Assembly: GCA_002839435.1 (NCBI GenBank)
Contig: PGYA01000036.1
Coordinates: forward strand, 1-43,764
Source of the DNA: Candidatus Riflebacteria bacterium HGW-Riflebacteria-2
Lineage (GTDB): Bacteria > Muiribacteriota > Ozemobacteria > Ozemobacterales > Ozemobacteraceae
Direction of reading: 5' to 3'
Length of the DNA stretch: 43,764 nt
Part shown: positions 7,764 through 15,564 of the stretch, piece after piece
How the letters are laid out: the number at the start of each line of letters is the position of its first letter
Numbering within the stretch: position 1 is the stretch's first letter
Notes under the pieces: model-generated
Databases searched by the model: none
What the model saw: the letters and a program-made list of their open reading frames with translations, nothing else
Told to the model about the DNA's origin: nothing
Program-made: the position numbers and the translations under genes

Positions 7764-9344
7764 ATGAAAAGTAAGCTGTTTTTATATCTGACAACCTTTG
7801 TCTGCGGCGCTGCGATAATGGGCGTCGAGATTGCTTCAAGCCGTTTTATGGCGCCTTATTTCGGGTCGTCGATGATCACCTGGACTGTCATAATCGGCGT
7901 TATTCTTGTCGCAATGAGTCTCGGCAACTTTGCGGGCGGGCGTCTGGCTGACCGCAGTGACCCGCAACAGAAGCTATATCAGCTGATTTTGTGGGCTGCC
8001 ATCTGGGTAGCCCTGATCCCGATTGTCGGCAAGTATCTGATCGCCGCGGTTGCCGGTGCCGCAATTTTTCTGTTTCCCGGCAACCCGGTGCTGGCAGGCA
8101 GTGTGATTGCATGCGTCATGTTGTTTGCGGTGCCGTGTGTGATTCTTGGCGCGACTTCACCTTGCATGATCAAGGCGGCCACGTCGAATCTCGACAGCAA
8201 TGGTCGTATCGCCGGCGAAATCTACGGCCTGTCGACACTGGGCAGTATATGCGGAACTTTTCTGCCGACTTTTGTGACTATTCCGCTGCTGGGCACCGAC
8301 AGAACCTTTTATCTGTTTGCCGGCGTGCTTTGTTCGCTGACAGTAATCAATGCACTGCGCAATCGCAGCGGCGGCAAGAAAGCAGTCGCACTGCTGCTGC
8401 TGATTGTGGGTATAGCATTTTCTTCTTTTTCAGTTCCTTTTGTGTTCTGGGAAAAGCCGCTGCTCGAAACCGAATCGGTCTATAATTATCTCCTGGTCAA
8501 AGAAAAAGACGGTGTGCGCACCCTGTCGACGCATGTAGTTCTCGGCACGCAGTCGATGTATTCGTCGAAGCCAGGCTTGACCGGCCTTTATTACGATCTC
8601 GCGCTTCTTGCATACTTTTTTCTGCCAGCAGTCAAGGTTGAAGAGCCTTTGCCGGTGCTGATCCTGGGGTTTGCGACCGGCACTTTCGCCAGGCTGTCGC
8701 GCCAGTTTTTCCCGGAAACCTTCATCGATGGCGTCGAAATCGACTCGGAAATAGTCAGACTCGGCCGCGAATATTTCGATCTGCGCGCTGATGATGCCCG
8801 GGTTTTTGTCGAAGACGGCCGCATGTTTGTAAAACGCAGTGATAAAAAGTATCGCGTTATTTTTCTCGATGCCTTTCAGGATGTTACTTATCCATTTCAT
8901 ATGGCTACCCGTGAGTTTTTTGCTGAATTGACTCAGAGACTGTCAGATGACGGGGTTCTGGCCATCAATGTCAACATGCGTTCGCAGCAGCAGCCTGATA
9001 TCTGTGATTATCTGACCGGCACTCTGGCCGAAGTATTTCCCACGGTCATTCTCTGCGAGCACCCGCATTATTACAACCGCATCATTTTTGCTTCAAAAAA
9101 ACCGCAGATGCAGTCGATTTTTAACCAGAGAATCAGCAGCCTGCCAGATGATCACCCGCTGCACGACATTGCGACACAGGCGCGGTCAGGCCTTTCCCCC
9201 GCCAAAGAATCGCGTTACGTTCTGACTGACGATCTGGCTCCGGTTGAATTGACCGGCTTCAGAATGCTCAATCAGCAGATCACCGGTGCTTTTCGCGAAA
9301 TACTCATGCGTGTCATTCTTCTGGTCAAAGACAGTATGGCCTGA
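7764..9344 (+). CDS. Membrane-fused spermidine-synthase-like protein
   Basis: 526 residues. Residues ~1-230 form about seven hydrophobic segments with MFS-like loops (GNFAGGRLADR between helices). Residues ~240-480 form a spermidine-synthase-type Rossmann domain. It has the SAM-site strand LILGFATGTFARL, an acidic GVEIDSEIVRLGREYF, EDGRMFV and VIFLDAF. Fusions of this type are common in bacteria. The substrate is generally unproven, and polyamine aminopropyl transfer should not be assumed. The ATG at 7764 has GGAGCGAGA just upstream. The gene follows a 448-base intergenic region with repeats and ends 3 bases from the convergent SecD-like gene. A larger paralogue is at 38810-41278. Confidence 0.85.
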   Translation: MKSKLFLYLTTFVCGAAIMGVEIASSRFMAPYFGSSMITWTVIIGVILVAMSLGNFAGGRLADRSDPQQKLYQLILWAAIWVALIPIVGKYLIAAVAGAAIFLFPGNPVLAGSVIACVMLFAVPCVILGATSPCMIKAATSNLDSNGRIAGEIYGLSTLGSICGTFLPTFVTIPLLGTDRTFYLFAGVLCSLTVINALRNRSGGKKAVALLLLIVGIAFSSFSVPFVFWEKPLLETESVYNYLLVKEKDGVRTLSTHVVLGTQSMYSSKPGLTGLYYDLALLAYFFLPAVKVEEPLPVLILGFATGTFARLSRQFFPETFIDGVEIDSEIVRLGREYFDLRADDARVFVEDGRMFVKRSDKKYRVIFLDAFQDVTYPFHMATREFFAELTQRLSDDGVLAINVNMRSQQQPDICDYLTGTLAEVFPTVILCEHPHYYNRIIFASKKPQMQSIFNQRISSLPDDHPLHDIATQARSGLSPAKESRYVLTDDLAPVELTGFRMLNQQITGAFREILMRVILLVKDSMA

Positions 9345-9347
9345 TCT

Positions 9348-9983
9348 TTACGGTTTTTCAGCCGTTTGCAGTCCTTGTAAAATCAGATTGACGTTGCGGC
9401 CGTTTATCTGTGCTTCGCCTCCAGTAATGCGCGACTGAATGACCGGAGCGGAGATCACCTGGTTGTTGAAGACCATGGCCAGCTGCATGCCGATATTTTG
9501 CCCGGTGACTTCGGCAAATTGCCTGGCACCGTCCGGGTCGAGCGATATTTTTACAATGTCGTTGCCCATGTCATCTTTTTCTAACAGGGCTCTGATTACA
9601 TGAATTCCTTGCATGGCAGGCTCTTTTTTAACTTTGAAATACATCACAGAAGTTGATTTCGTGGCGGGCTGCAGCAGGACCAGTTCTGTCTGGGCATCGA
9701 CAGGTTCGAGCTGAACAGCGGCCATTGCCTGGTCTTTGACCAGATGAAAGCTCAGTCCGCTCTGAATCTTTTTGAGAAATTCAGGATTCTGTGTCTGTGC
9801 CAACCTGTTGCGCAGAAAAAGTGAACCGGCTGAAGCCAGAATAATTGCGCCTATAATCAAAATAATCAGTACCGGTGGCGGTGTATGCATATCCTTGTGT
9901 TCTTTTATATGATAGCCAGATTTGTTATCTGAATTGGCGTTGTTGTGCTCATTCTGATTGTAATCCTGATGTTGGTCGCTCAT
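9348..9983 (-). CDS. Single-pass membrane protein with a lone SecD P1-head domain
   Basis: 211 residues: a hydrophilic, Asn/His-rich N-terminus (residues 1-36), one transmembrane helix (PVLIILIIGAIILASAGSLF), then a periplasmic domain. From about residue 130 that domain reads like the P1 head of SecD: GIHVIRALLEKDDMGND, KISLDPDGARQFAEVTG, then MQLAMVFNNQVISAPVI and a GGEAQINGR strand. Real SecD is far longer and has six membrane helices, which are absent here, so this is not the translocon subunit. It may be a free-standing accessory protein using the same fold. The ribosome site CAGGAGAGA precedes the ATG at 9983. It is convergent with the neighbouring gene, with a 3-base gap. Confidence 0.75.
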   Translation of the reverse strand: MSDQHQDYNQNEHNNANSDNKSGYHIKEHKDMHTPPPVLIILIIGAIILASAGSLFLRNRLAQTQNPEFLKKIQSGLSFHLVKDQAMAAVQLEPVDAQTELVLLQPATKSTSVMYFKVKKEPAMQGIHVIRALLEKDDMGNDIVKISLDPDGARQFAEVTGQNIGMQLAMVFNNQVISAPVIQSRITGGEAQINGRNVNLILQGLQTAEKP

Positions 9984-10058
9984 GATTCTCTCCTGTTTGC
10001 TGGATTTTATAATGAATGATACAGCAAAGCAGGGTTATACTCTATCAGAATCCTCTAA

Positions 10059-10087
10059 TTGTTCTTAAATTCACTGCGTTGTATAAT
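10059..10087 (+). promoter_or_regulatory. Sigma70-type promoter
   Basis: TTGTTC at 10059-10064 and a perfect TATAAT at 10082-10087 are spaced by 17 bases. Transcription would begin near 10094 and leave a leader of about 74 bases before the TerB-TPR gene at 10168. Confidence 0.6.
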
Positions 10088-10167
10088 TTTTTTATAAAAT
10101 TTCTGCATAGATTCCGGGCATGGAACATGTGCAGCCCTGACCGCCAGTTCTTGAAGGAGATTTAACA

Positions 10168-12447
10168 ATGAACAGTAAGCCTGCCGGAAATGACCCTCTC
10201 AGCCGGGAAGAGCTTTTTCGCATGTTTGCAGATGAAGCATGCCGCGATGGCGTGCTGGAAAACTTCGAAAAGAAAATCCTTTTAAATGTCGCACGTTTTC
10301 TGCGCATGGAAAACGAAGAAGCCGGCCGAATTCTCCAGGAATCGCACATTCGCTTCGAACAGGGGTTGCTGGGCGAAAGCCGTAGATTTGAACCGCGTGC
10401 GCTTTATCTGAGAGCGTTGCAGGGCGTTTATGCCGATGGACAGATCGATGAACTTGAAGATCAGATGCTGGCTGGCTTGCGCAAAATGTTCGATATTTCG
10501 CCAGAAGAACACGAAACGATGTTAAAGACCTTTTTAATCGATGCTGTTCCCGCGCCTGAAACAATGTTGCCACAGGAACAGCCCTCACCAAAGGCCGCTT
10601 CGGCAACGGAACTGCCACCACATCAGCCCGGCAGCACGACCGGGCATCTCGCCGGCCGCCTCGATTTCGATTCGCAGAAAGCCTGGTTTAGCGATCACTG
10701 CCGCTGGTATCAGGCGCAGCGTCAGGCTTCTGATCTGTCGCGACAAGCATGGGAACGTTTTTTGAACGGACTTCAGCATGGCAGCGAAAAAGAAGTTTAT
10801 GATGGACTGGATATGATAGATGATATTCTTAACCCGCTCAACGAGATTCTTCTGGGTGATGTTCTACTGGCGCTGGCGGTTATGCGTTGGTCGAGAGTAT
10901 TGCTCAAAACGGGGTTCGCAAATGATAAAGACGGCCCGGCCAGAACCTGGCCGCTCGAAAACATATATATGCGGCTCTCAATCAAAATGGGCCCGATTCT
11001 GATTTCTATAGATCATCTGCGCGTTCGCGAAGGTATCGAAGAAGCCGTCTCCATGATTTTTGTCCACCTGCTGGAAGACCTTGCCATGCTGGTTGAGAGT
11101 CGCCATGCCGATCCCATGCCGCACCTGGGTTCTATTATCAATATGCTGTTTCGTGTGTCGCCGAAAGCAGGTGTAACACATCGTGCTGCCGATCTGTTGA
11201 AAATACTGGCCGCTGCCGCCAGGCGGCAGGGTGGTGTTCTTGCCTACCAGTTCGTTCAGGTATGCCGTAATATCTGCGAAGTTCAGCCGCGTAATCACCC
11301 GCTGGTAATCGAGGCTGACCAGGCCATTCTTAGCATTGAACCAGAAGACAGGCTTTTCCCGCAAGATTATCAGTCGCCTGTTTCACGACCTTCTGCCAGC
11401 CAGCCCTATGAACCGGCGTTGCAGAGACTCGAGCGGCTTATTTCCGAAGTCAGTCAGAAGCAGGAAAATGAGCTTATGCTGACGGCCGCACTGGCGAAAA
11501 TTGATTTGTCGATACTCGATGATACGAGAACTCATGCTGTTAAGAGCGCTGCTGAAAATGGTCTTGATCCTGTAGCATTTCTTGAGCGTTATCTTATCGC
11601 CATGATATTGCCTGAATTGCCGGGTTATCAAAGGCCGGTAATGGCATTTTTCGCGCTTGGCGAGGCCGCCGGCCACCATGAGGAAATGAAAGGCGGCTGG
11701 TGTCGCCTCTGGCTAAAAACGACTGAACAAAAGGGCCTGCAGATCTGGCCGGACTTTCCGGTGTATCCATCGACCGAGTTGCTGTCGCTTCCTCTCCCTG
11801 CCAGCGAGGTTCCTGGGCTGAAAGCAGCTCTGCACCGCTCCGGTGGGGCTTACGATGTCGCGCTTGTCGATTCCGCCCGTAACAGTGCCCGCATCTGGCA
11901 TCAGGTCGGCGATCTCGACCCAACCGGAAATCTCTACCTGGTTGAGCACGACCTGCTGCCGGCAGATAACACTGCCGAAGCAACCCATTGTCTCGACGAA
12001 GCGCTTGTCACCCAGCCATGGCTTTCTGCGGCAATGCTGCAGAAGGGCCTTATCGCCAAACGCGCGGGTGATCGTGATACCGCCCGCCGTTACTTTGCTG
12101 AAGCGCTTGTCGCCCAACCGCATGACCCGCATGCGCTGACCCGTATGGGTGTGCTCGAAAAGAACGAAAACCAGCTGGACAAAGCTGACGATTATCTGAT
12201 CAGGTCTCTGCGCATTCTTCCGGTTCAGCCTTCGGCTCTGGTCACGTTTGGCTCGGACATGCTGAGCCGCCTGGCCAGCGATGATTCTTCTGCATTGCCT
12301 TTGTGGGATTATTATATTGCCGGGCTGCATGCTAATCAGGGCGACAGGCAGGATTTTCGCCAGATAGCAGAAGTCAGCGATAGACTCGACCCGAAGCTGG
12401 CGCGAAATGCCAGGGTTGTTCCTGTCGATACCGTATTCTATATCTGA
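10168..12447 (+). CDS. TerB-like / TPR protein
   Basis: 759 residues, no signal peptide or membrane helix. The first ~125 residues hold two related helical units with the acidic pattern of TerB-like domains (FADEACRDGVLENFEKKIL and YADGQIDELEDQML). A Pro/Ser-rich linker follows (~127-160), then a long helical region of unknown type (~165-430). The C-terminal 200 residues contain tetratricopeptide repeats (ALVTQPWLSAAMLQKGLIAKR, then ALVAQPHDPHALTRMGVLEKN). TerB-like domains occur in metal-stress and membrane-associated signalling proteins. TPRs bind partners, so a scaffold role is likely. The ATG at 10168 has GAAGGAGAT upstream. It is transcribed alone from the promoter at 10059-10087. Confidence 0.7.
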   Translation: MNSKPAGNDPLSREELFRMFADEACRDGVLENFEKKILLNVARFLRMENEEAGRILQESHIRFEQGLLGESRRFEPRALYLRALQGVYADGQIDELEDQMLAGLRKMFDISPEEHETMLKTFLIDAVPAPETMLPQEQPSPKAASATELPPHQPGSTTGHLAGRLDFDSQKAWFSDHCRWYQAQRQASDLSRQAWERFLNGLQHGSEKEVYDGLDMIDDILNPLNEILLGDVLLALAVMRWSRVLLKTGFANDKDGPARTWPLENIYMRLSIKMGPILISIDHLRVREGIEEAVSMIFVHLLEDLAMLVESRHADPMPHLGSIINMLFRVSPKAGVTHRAADLLKILAAAARRQGGVLAYQFVQVCRNICEVQPRNHPLVIEADQAILSIEPEDRLFPQDYQSPVSRPSASQPYEPALQRLERLISEVSQKQENELMLTAALAKIDLSILDDTRTHAVKSAAENGLDPVAFLERYLIAMILPELPGYQRPVMAFFALGEAAGHHEEMKGGWCRLWLKTTEQKGLQIWPDFPVYPSTELLSLPLPASEVPGLKAALHRSGGAYDVALVDSARNSARIWHQVGDLDPTGNLYLVEHDLLPADNTAEATHCLDEALVTQPWLSAAMLQKGLIAKRAGDRDTARRYFAEALVAQPHDPHALTRMGVLEKNENQLDKADDYLIRSLRILPVQPSALVTFGSDMLSRLASDDSSALPLWDYYIAGLHANQGDRQDFRQIAEVSDRLDPKLARNARVVPVDTVFYI

Positions 12448-12462
12448 TCGCTGGCCGCTTTG

Positions 12463-13515
12463 CTATGAGTGGTAGCGCTCGCTCAGAAGTTGCGCAATTG
12501 ACTGCCTCAGCTTTGTAACACCGTCTGCAAGATTCTCGATATTTATGCGGATGGGATTGTCTGGCATTGTGTGCTGGTAGAGCGGGTCATAATAATCGAT
12601 CAGCAGGCGTCTCGTCAGTTCTGGCCAGTTTCTTTGGGTGAGAAGATCGAGAAGTTCGCCAACGACCTGTTTGCCGAGTCTTTCTTTCAGGGCCATGATT
12701 GCCGGTTTAAAAGCTTCGGCCATGGAATCGCGGGCCGGATAATCATGCAGTATCACCTGAATCCGATATGCCAACGGTGCTTCAACCCAGATGCTGGTGC
12801 CCTGCAGCATCGCCTGATGCAGGCGTTCAGGTAGAACCACCCTGCCAATGTGTTTGCTTTCGCCTTCTGTTACCAGATACTCTGACTTGCGGCACTGTTC
12901 AAGGCGTTGCCAGAGCAGAGACTCAAACATTTTCTGGGTCGGCTGCCCGCCGAGGCCAAGCGCGCCAAAAGCGCTGCCACGATGGTTGGCCAAACCTTCC
13001 AGATCGAGCACCGGCAAATCTTCGGCCGCGAGGCTTCTTAACAGCAAAGTCTTGCCGACCCCGGTCGGGCCTCTGACCACCAGCATTCTGGTAAAATCGG
13101 TGTTGGCAAAATATTCATTGATATAACGGCGAAAAGCTTTATGCCCGCCGGCCAGTTGTAGTGCCGGAATACCGGCGAGGTCAAGAAAACTGGTAATGGC
13201 CAGCGAACGTGCGCCACCCCGCCAGCAAAAAATTATTGCCGGCGGAGAATTCGCGTTGCGCGCCGTATCGACCTGCTGCAATATCTGCGGAATTCGCGGC
13301 GAAACCAGCTCAATTGCCCGCCGGCGCGCTTCACGCTGCCCGATCTGGCTGTAAATCGTGCCGATTTCAGCCCTTTCGGCATTATCGAAAATCGGCACGT
13401 TGATCGCGCCTGGAATCGTTGCCTCTGAGTATTCAGCCGGTGAACGCACATCGACCAGCAGCGCACCCCGCTGTTGAAGCTCAAGAGCCTTTTTTACATC
13501 GATTGCTGCCTGCAC
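12463..13515 (-). CDS. selU: tRNA 2-selenouridine synthase (SelU/MnmH)
   Basis: 350 residues, the usual length. The N-terminal rhodanese domain has its active-site cysteine at residue 97 in FCWRGGARS, the same number as in E. coli SelU. The P-loop GPTGVGKT follows at residues 149-156. The enzyme replaces the sulfur of 2-thiouridine at the wobble position of certain tRNAs with selenium, using selenophosphate and a geranylated intermediate. It starts with GTG at 13515 preceded by AAAGGTGA. It lies downstream of the ThiL-like gene on the same strand, but a likely terminator lies between them. No selenophosphate synthase (selD) is in the window. Confidence 0.95.
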   Translation of the reverse strand: MQAAIDVKKALELQQRGALLVDVRSPAEYSEATIPGAINVPIFDNAERAEIGTIYSQIGQREARRRAIELVSPRIPQILQQVDTARNANSPPAIIFCWRGGARSLAITSFLDLAGIPALQLAGGHKAFRRYINEYFANTDFTRMLVVRGPTGVGKTLLLRSLAAEDLPVLDLEGLANHRGSAFGALGLGGQPTQKMFESLLWQRLEQCRKSEYLVTEGESKHIGRVVLPERLHQAMLQGTSIWVEAPLAYRIQVILHDYPARDSMAEAFKPAIMALKERLGKQVVGELLDLLTQRNWPELTRRLLIDYYDPLYQHTMPDNPIRINIENLADGVTKLRQSIAQLLSERYHS

Positions 13516-13584
13516 AGAATGTCACCTTTGCTGTCGGTTTGTTACTTATCGCTATAAAGTTATAGGCCTAATTGCTGAAATGTT

Positions 13585-13618
13585 CAAATAAAATGGGTTC
13601 GCGATAGCTTACGCGAAC
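13585..13618 (-). terminator. Probable terminator at the end of the long minus-strand operon
   Basis: On the minus strand GTTCGCG (13618-13612) pairs with CGCGAAC (13603-13597) around an 8-base loop and is followed by a T-rich stretch (CCATTTTATTTG). The hairpin overlaps the TAA stop codon of the ThiL-like gene. It separates that gene from selU. Confidence 0.55.
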
Positions 13619-14598
13619 AGGCGCCGGGTAACTTCGAGTATTTCATTTACATAGGCCTGCCGATCTTTCTGGAAGCGCGGATCGATGCGCAGAGGTATGT
13701 CTGGCTGTGCCGGGCCTTCGGTGGTTTTCTGCCAGAACAGCCCGGGCCGGTCAGACTTTTCCATACTGCCGATATAACTGGCTTCGCCAGGCGGACAGAC
13801 GTTTTCAAAGGCTTCACGCTGTTGCGGACAGACTCCGACAATTAGCTCATATTCGCCGCCTGAGCCCATAAAGAAGCCCGCTGGCGGCATGCTGGCCAAC
13901 TGACAGAACGCGGAAACGTCAGGATGCACGGGCACTTTATCTGCTGTGACACAGATTCTGAAAGCAGGGTTAACCATACAAAGTGTGACCAGGGTATTGC
14001 GTAGCCCGTCGCTGCTGTCCATGCCCAGTTCGACAAAGGGTCTCGCCCGCCGCATGAAATCGTGGTGCAGAGCAAACCTGGCCTGGTAAGCCGGATTTAG
14101 CGCCGAAAGGTTGCCGTCGCCAAAACTGCCGGTAGCATAAAGCAGAAGGCGCTCGACCTTTGTTGTGCGCAATAGTGGTTCGTGGCTGAAGGTGCCGATA
14201 GCGGTGCCAGTATAGCGCCAGCGCTCACCACAGGAAGTGTCACCCCCGAGCAGGTAACAGCCGGACGCTTTGAGCGCTGCACTGATGCCACGCGTCAGCT
14301 CACTGGCGAAATGTTCAGAGTCATTTTCGGGCAGTCCAAGCACATGCAGAAAAAAAGCGGGGTCGGCGCCTGTCGCGGCGAGATCGCTGAGTGTCGCGCT
14401 CACGAGGTTCCAGCCCAGCTGTTCGATGTTTGTCGACCGGAAACCATCTTCTTCTTCGCAGAATTCATCGGTAGTTATCGCCAGACGGGTTGAGCCGATA
14501 CTGAAAACTTCGGCATCAGACTCGAACAGCGCGTTATGTTGCGCTGGAGAGCGCTCGAACGCCTCTGCCATGGCTTTGATCGCTTTGAATTCATCCAT
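13609..14598 (-). CDS. ThiL-like (AIR-synthase fold) kinase
   Basis: About 329 residues from the ATG at 14598. This start is chosen because AAGGAG lies nine bases upstream; a longer reading from a TTG at 14616 would place the ribosome site inside the gene. The order of motifs follows thiamine-monophosphate kinase: an early acidic segment (ESDAEVF, then ITTDEFCEEEDGF), SATLSDLAATGADP, LLGGDTSCG, GMDSSDGL and GSGGEYEL. ThiL phosphorylates thiamine phosphate to the diphosphate. The first motif is weaker than the classical GDDAA, so another small phosphate substrate is possible. It starts 24 bases after the lipid-kinase-like gene, so it probably belongs to the same operon, although its role there is unclear. 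Confidence 0.7.
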   Translation of the reverse strand: MDEFKAIKAMAEAFERSPAQHNALFESDAEVFSIGSTRLAITTDEFCEEEDGFRSTNIEQLGWNLVSATLSDLAATGADPAFFLHVLGLPENDSEHFASELTRGISAALKASGCYLLGGDTSCGERWRYTGTAIGTFSHEPLLRTTKVERLLLYATGSFGDGNLSALNPAYQARFALHHDFMRRARPFVELGMDSSDGLRNTLVTLCMVNPAFRICVTADKVPVHPDVSAFCQLASMPPAGFFMGSGGEYELIVGVCPQQREAFENVCPPGEASYIGSMEKSDRPGLFWQKTTEGPAQPDIPLRIDPRFQKDRQAYVNEILEVTRRLFA

Positions 14599-14622
14599 TT
14601 TGTCTCTCTCCTTCAACCAGGC

Positions 14623-15564
14623 TCAGCCACCAATCAGCGGCAGTCGCCGCGGGAGTATTTCGATGCGCGCCGGCAGGCGGCCCTGTGGGTCACCGTCGTA
14701 TTCGACTTCGTCGGCGCCGCCGCCATCGAATATTTCGACACTGCGGCAGAAGATCGGCTTGAATTCATTGCAGAAAGAGCCGGTATAAACCCGCGGTAGA
14801 ATCGAAAGCAGTCGAAATCTTGAGATTCCATGCAAAGCGACGAGATACATGCGCCCATCGTCGGCAGAGATATCGAGTTTGAGCCTGATACCGCTGGCAA
14901 CGTAAGGGTTTTTGCCGATAAAGATATTGTGAACCTGGTCGAAGTTACGCTCTACTCCATCTATTTTGAGCCTGAACTGCCGCGGCGAGTAATTTTTGAT
15001 TGCGGTCAGCATTGACAGCAGAGTGCCGATGAAGTCGCCAAAGCGCTGACGCAGTCCGCTGTTAGACCCGCGTGCGATAGCTGCGCCGAGCCCGAAATTT
15101 GCCGAGCAGGAAAAATATCTATTCTCCTGCCGCTCACTGTCACTGGCACGGTGTGCGATGCGGCAAATATCGGCATGTCGTGTGGGCCCTGTGAGAATAC
15201 GCCCAACTATGACATCAGGGTCGAGCGACAGGTTATGAAAGGCACAAAAGTCAGGGCTGGTGCCGGTATAAATTACGCCAAAACGGCAGGGATTGTCAGG
15301 CTCGGCCGCAAGTGCCGCCGCTGTTCCGCTGATTACCTCGTTAATGGTGCCATCGCCGCCAACCGCGATTATCGCGTCAAAGCCACGCTTCGCTGCGGCG
15401 AACGCGAGGCGGCTGCCATCGCCGGCTTTTTCGGTAAGCGCCTGCTCGTAGTTAACGCCTGAGCGGTCGAGCAGTTCAAAGATACGTGGCCACTTCTTCT
15501 GCCCGCTAAACGACCGCGAAGACGGATTCAGCACGAGAAATAACGATTTAACCGGGGTTGCCAT
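14623..15564 (-). CDS. Diacylglycerol/sphingoid-kinase-like lipid kinase
   Basis: About 313 residues from the ATG at 15564-15562, which shares one base with the TGA of the radical SAM gene (TGATG), a sign of translational coupling. The first strand is SLFLVLNPSSRS, the nucleotide-binding loop is AVGGDGTINEVISG, and a GTSPDF segment stands where the family has GTgNdf. The C-terminal beta-domain ends with EYDGDPQGRLPARIEILPRR, as in DagK/YegS/sphingosine kinases. The fold phosphorylates a lipid hydroxyl group with ATP. In this operon it is the natural candidate to phosphorylate the product of the alpha-oxoamine synthase and reductase. NAD kinase shares the GGDGT motif, but the C-terminal segment favours the lipid kinases. 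Confidence 0.8.
   Translation of the reverse strand: MATPVKSLFLVLNPSSRSFSGQKKWPRIFELLDRSGVNYEQALTEKAGDGSRLAFAAAKRGFDAIIAVGGDGTINEVISGTAAALAAEPDNPCRFGVIYTGTSPDFCAFHNLSLDPDVIVGRILTGPTRHADICRIAHRASDSERQENRYFSCSANFGLGAAIARGSNSGLRQRFGDFIGTLLSMLTAIKNYSPRQFRLKIDGVERNFDQVHNIFIGKNPYVASGIRLKLDISADDGRMYLVALHGISRFRLLSILPRVYTGSFCNEFKPIFCRSVEIFDGGGADEVEYDGDPQGRLPARIEILPRRLPLIGG

Noticed and set aside
9348..9983. Annotating the protein as SecD
   Set aside because: Only the P1-head-like domain and a single helix are present; the six-helix translocon core is absent.
13609..14598. Reading the ThiL-like gene as selenophosphate synthase (SelD) because of the adjacent selU
   Set aside because: The N-terminal Cys/Sec loop and glycine-rich tail of SelD are missing, while the ThiL motif order (GGDT, DSSDGL, GGEYEL) is present.
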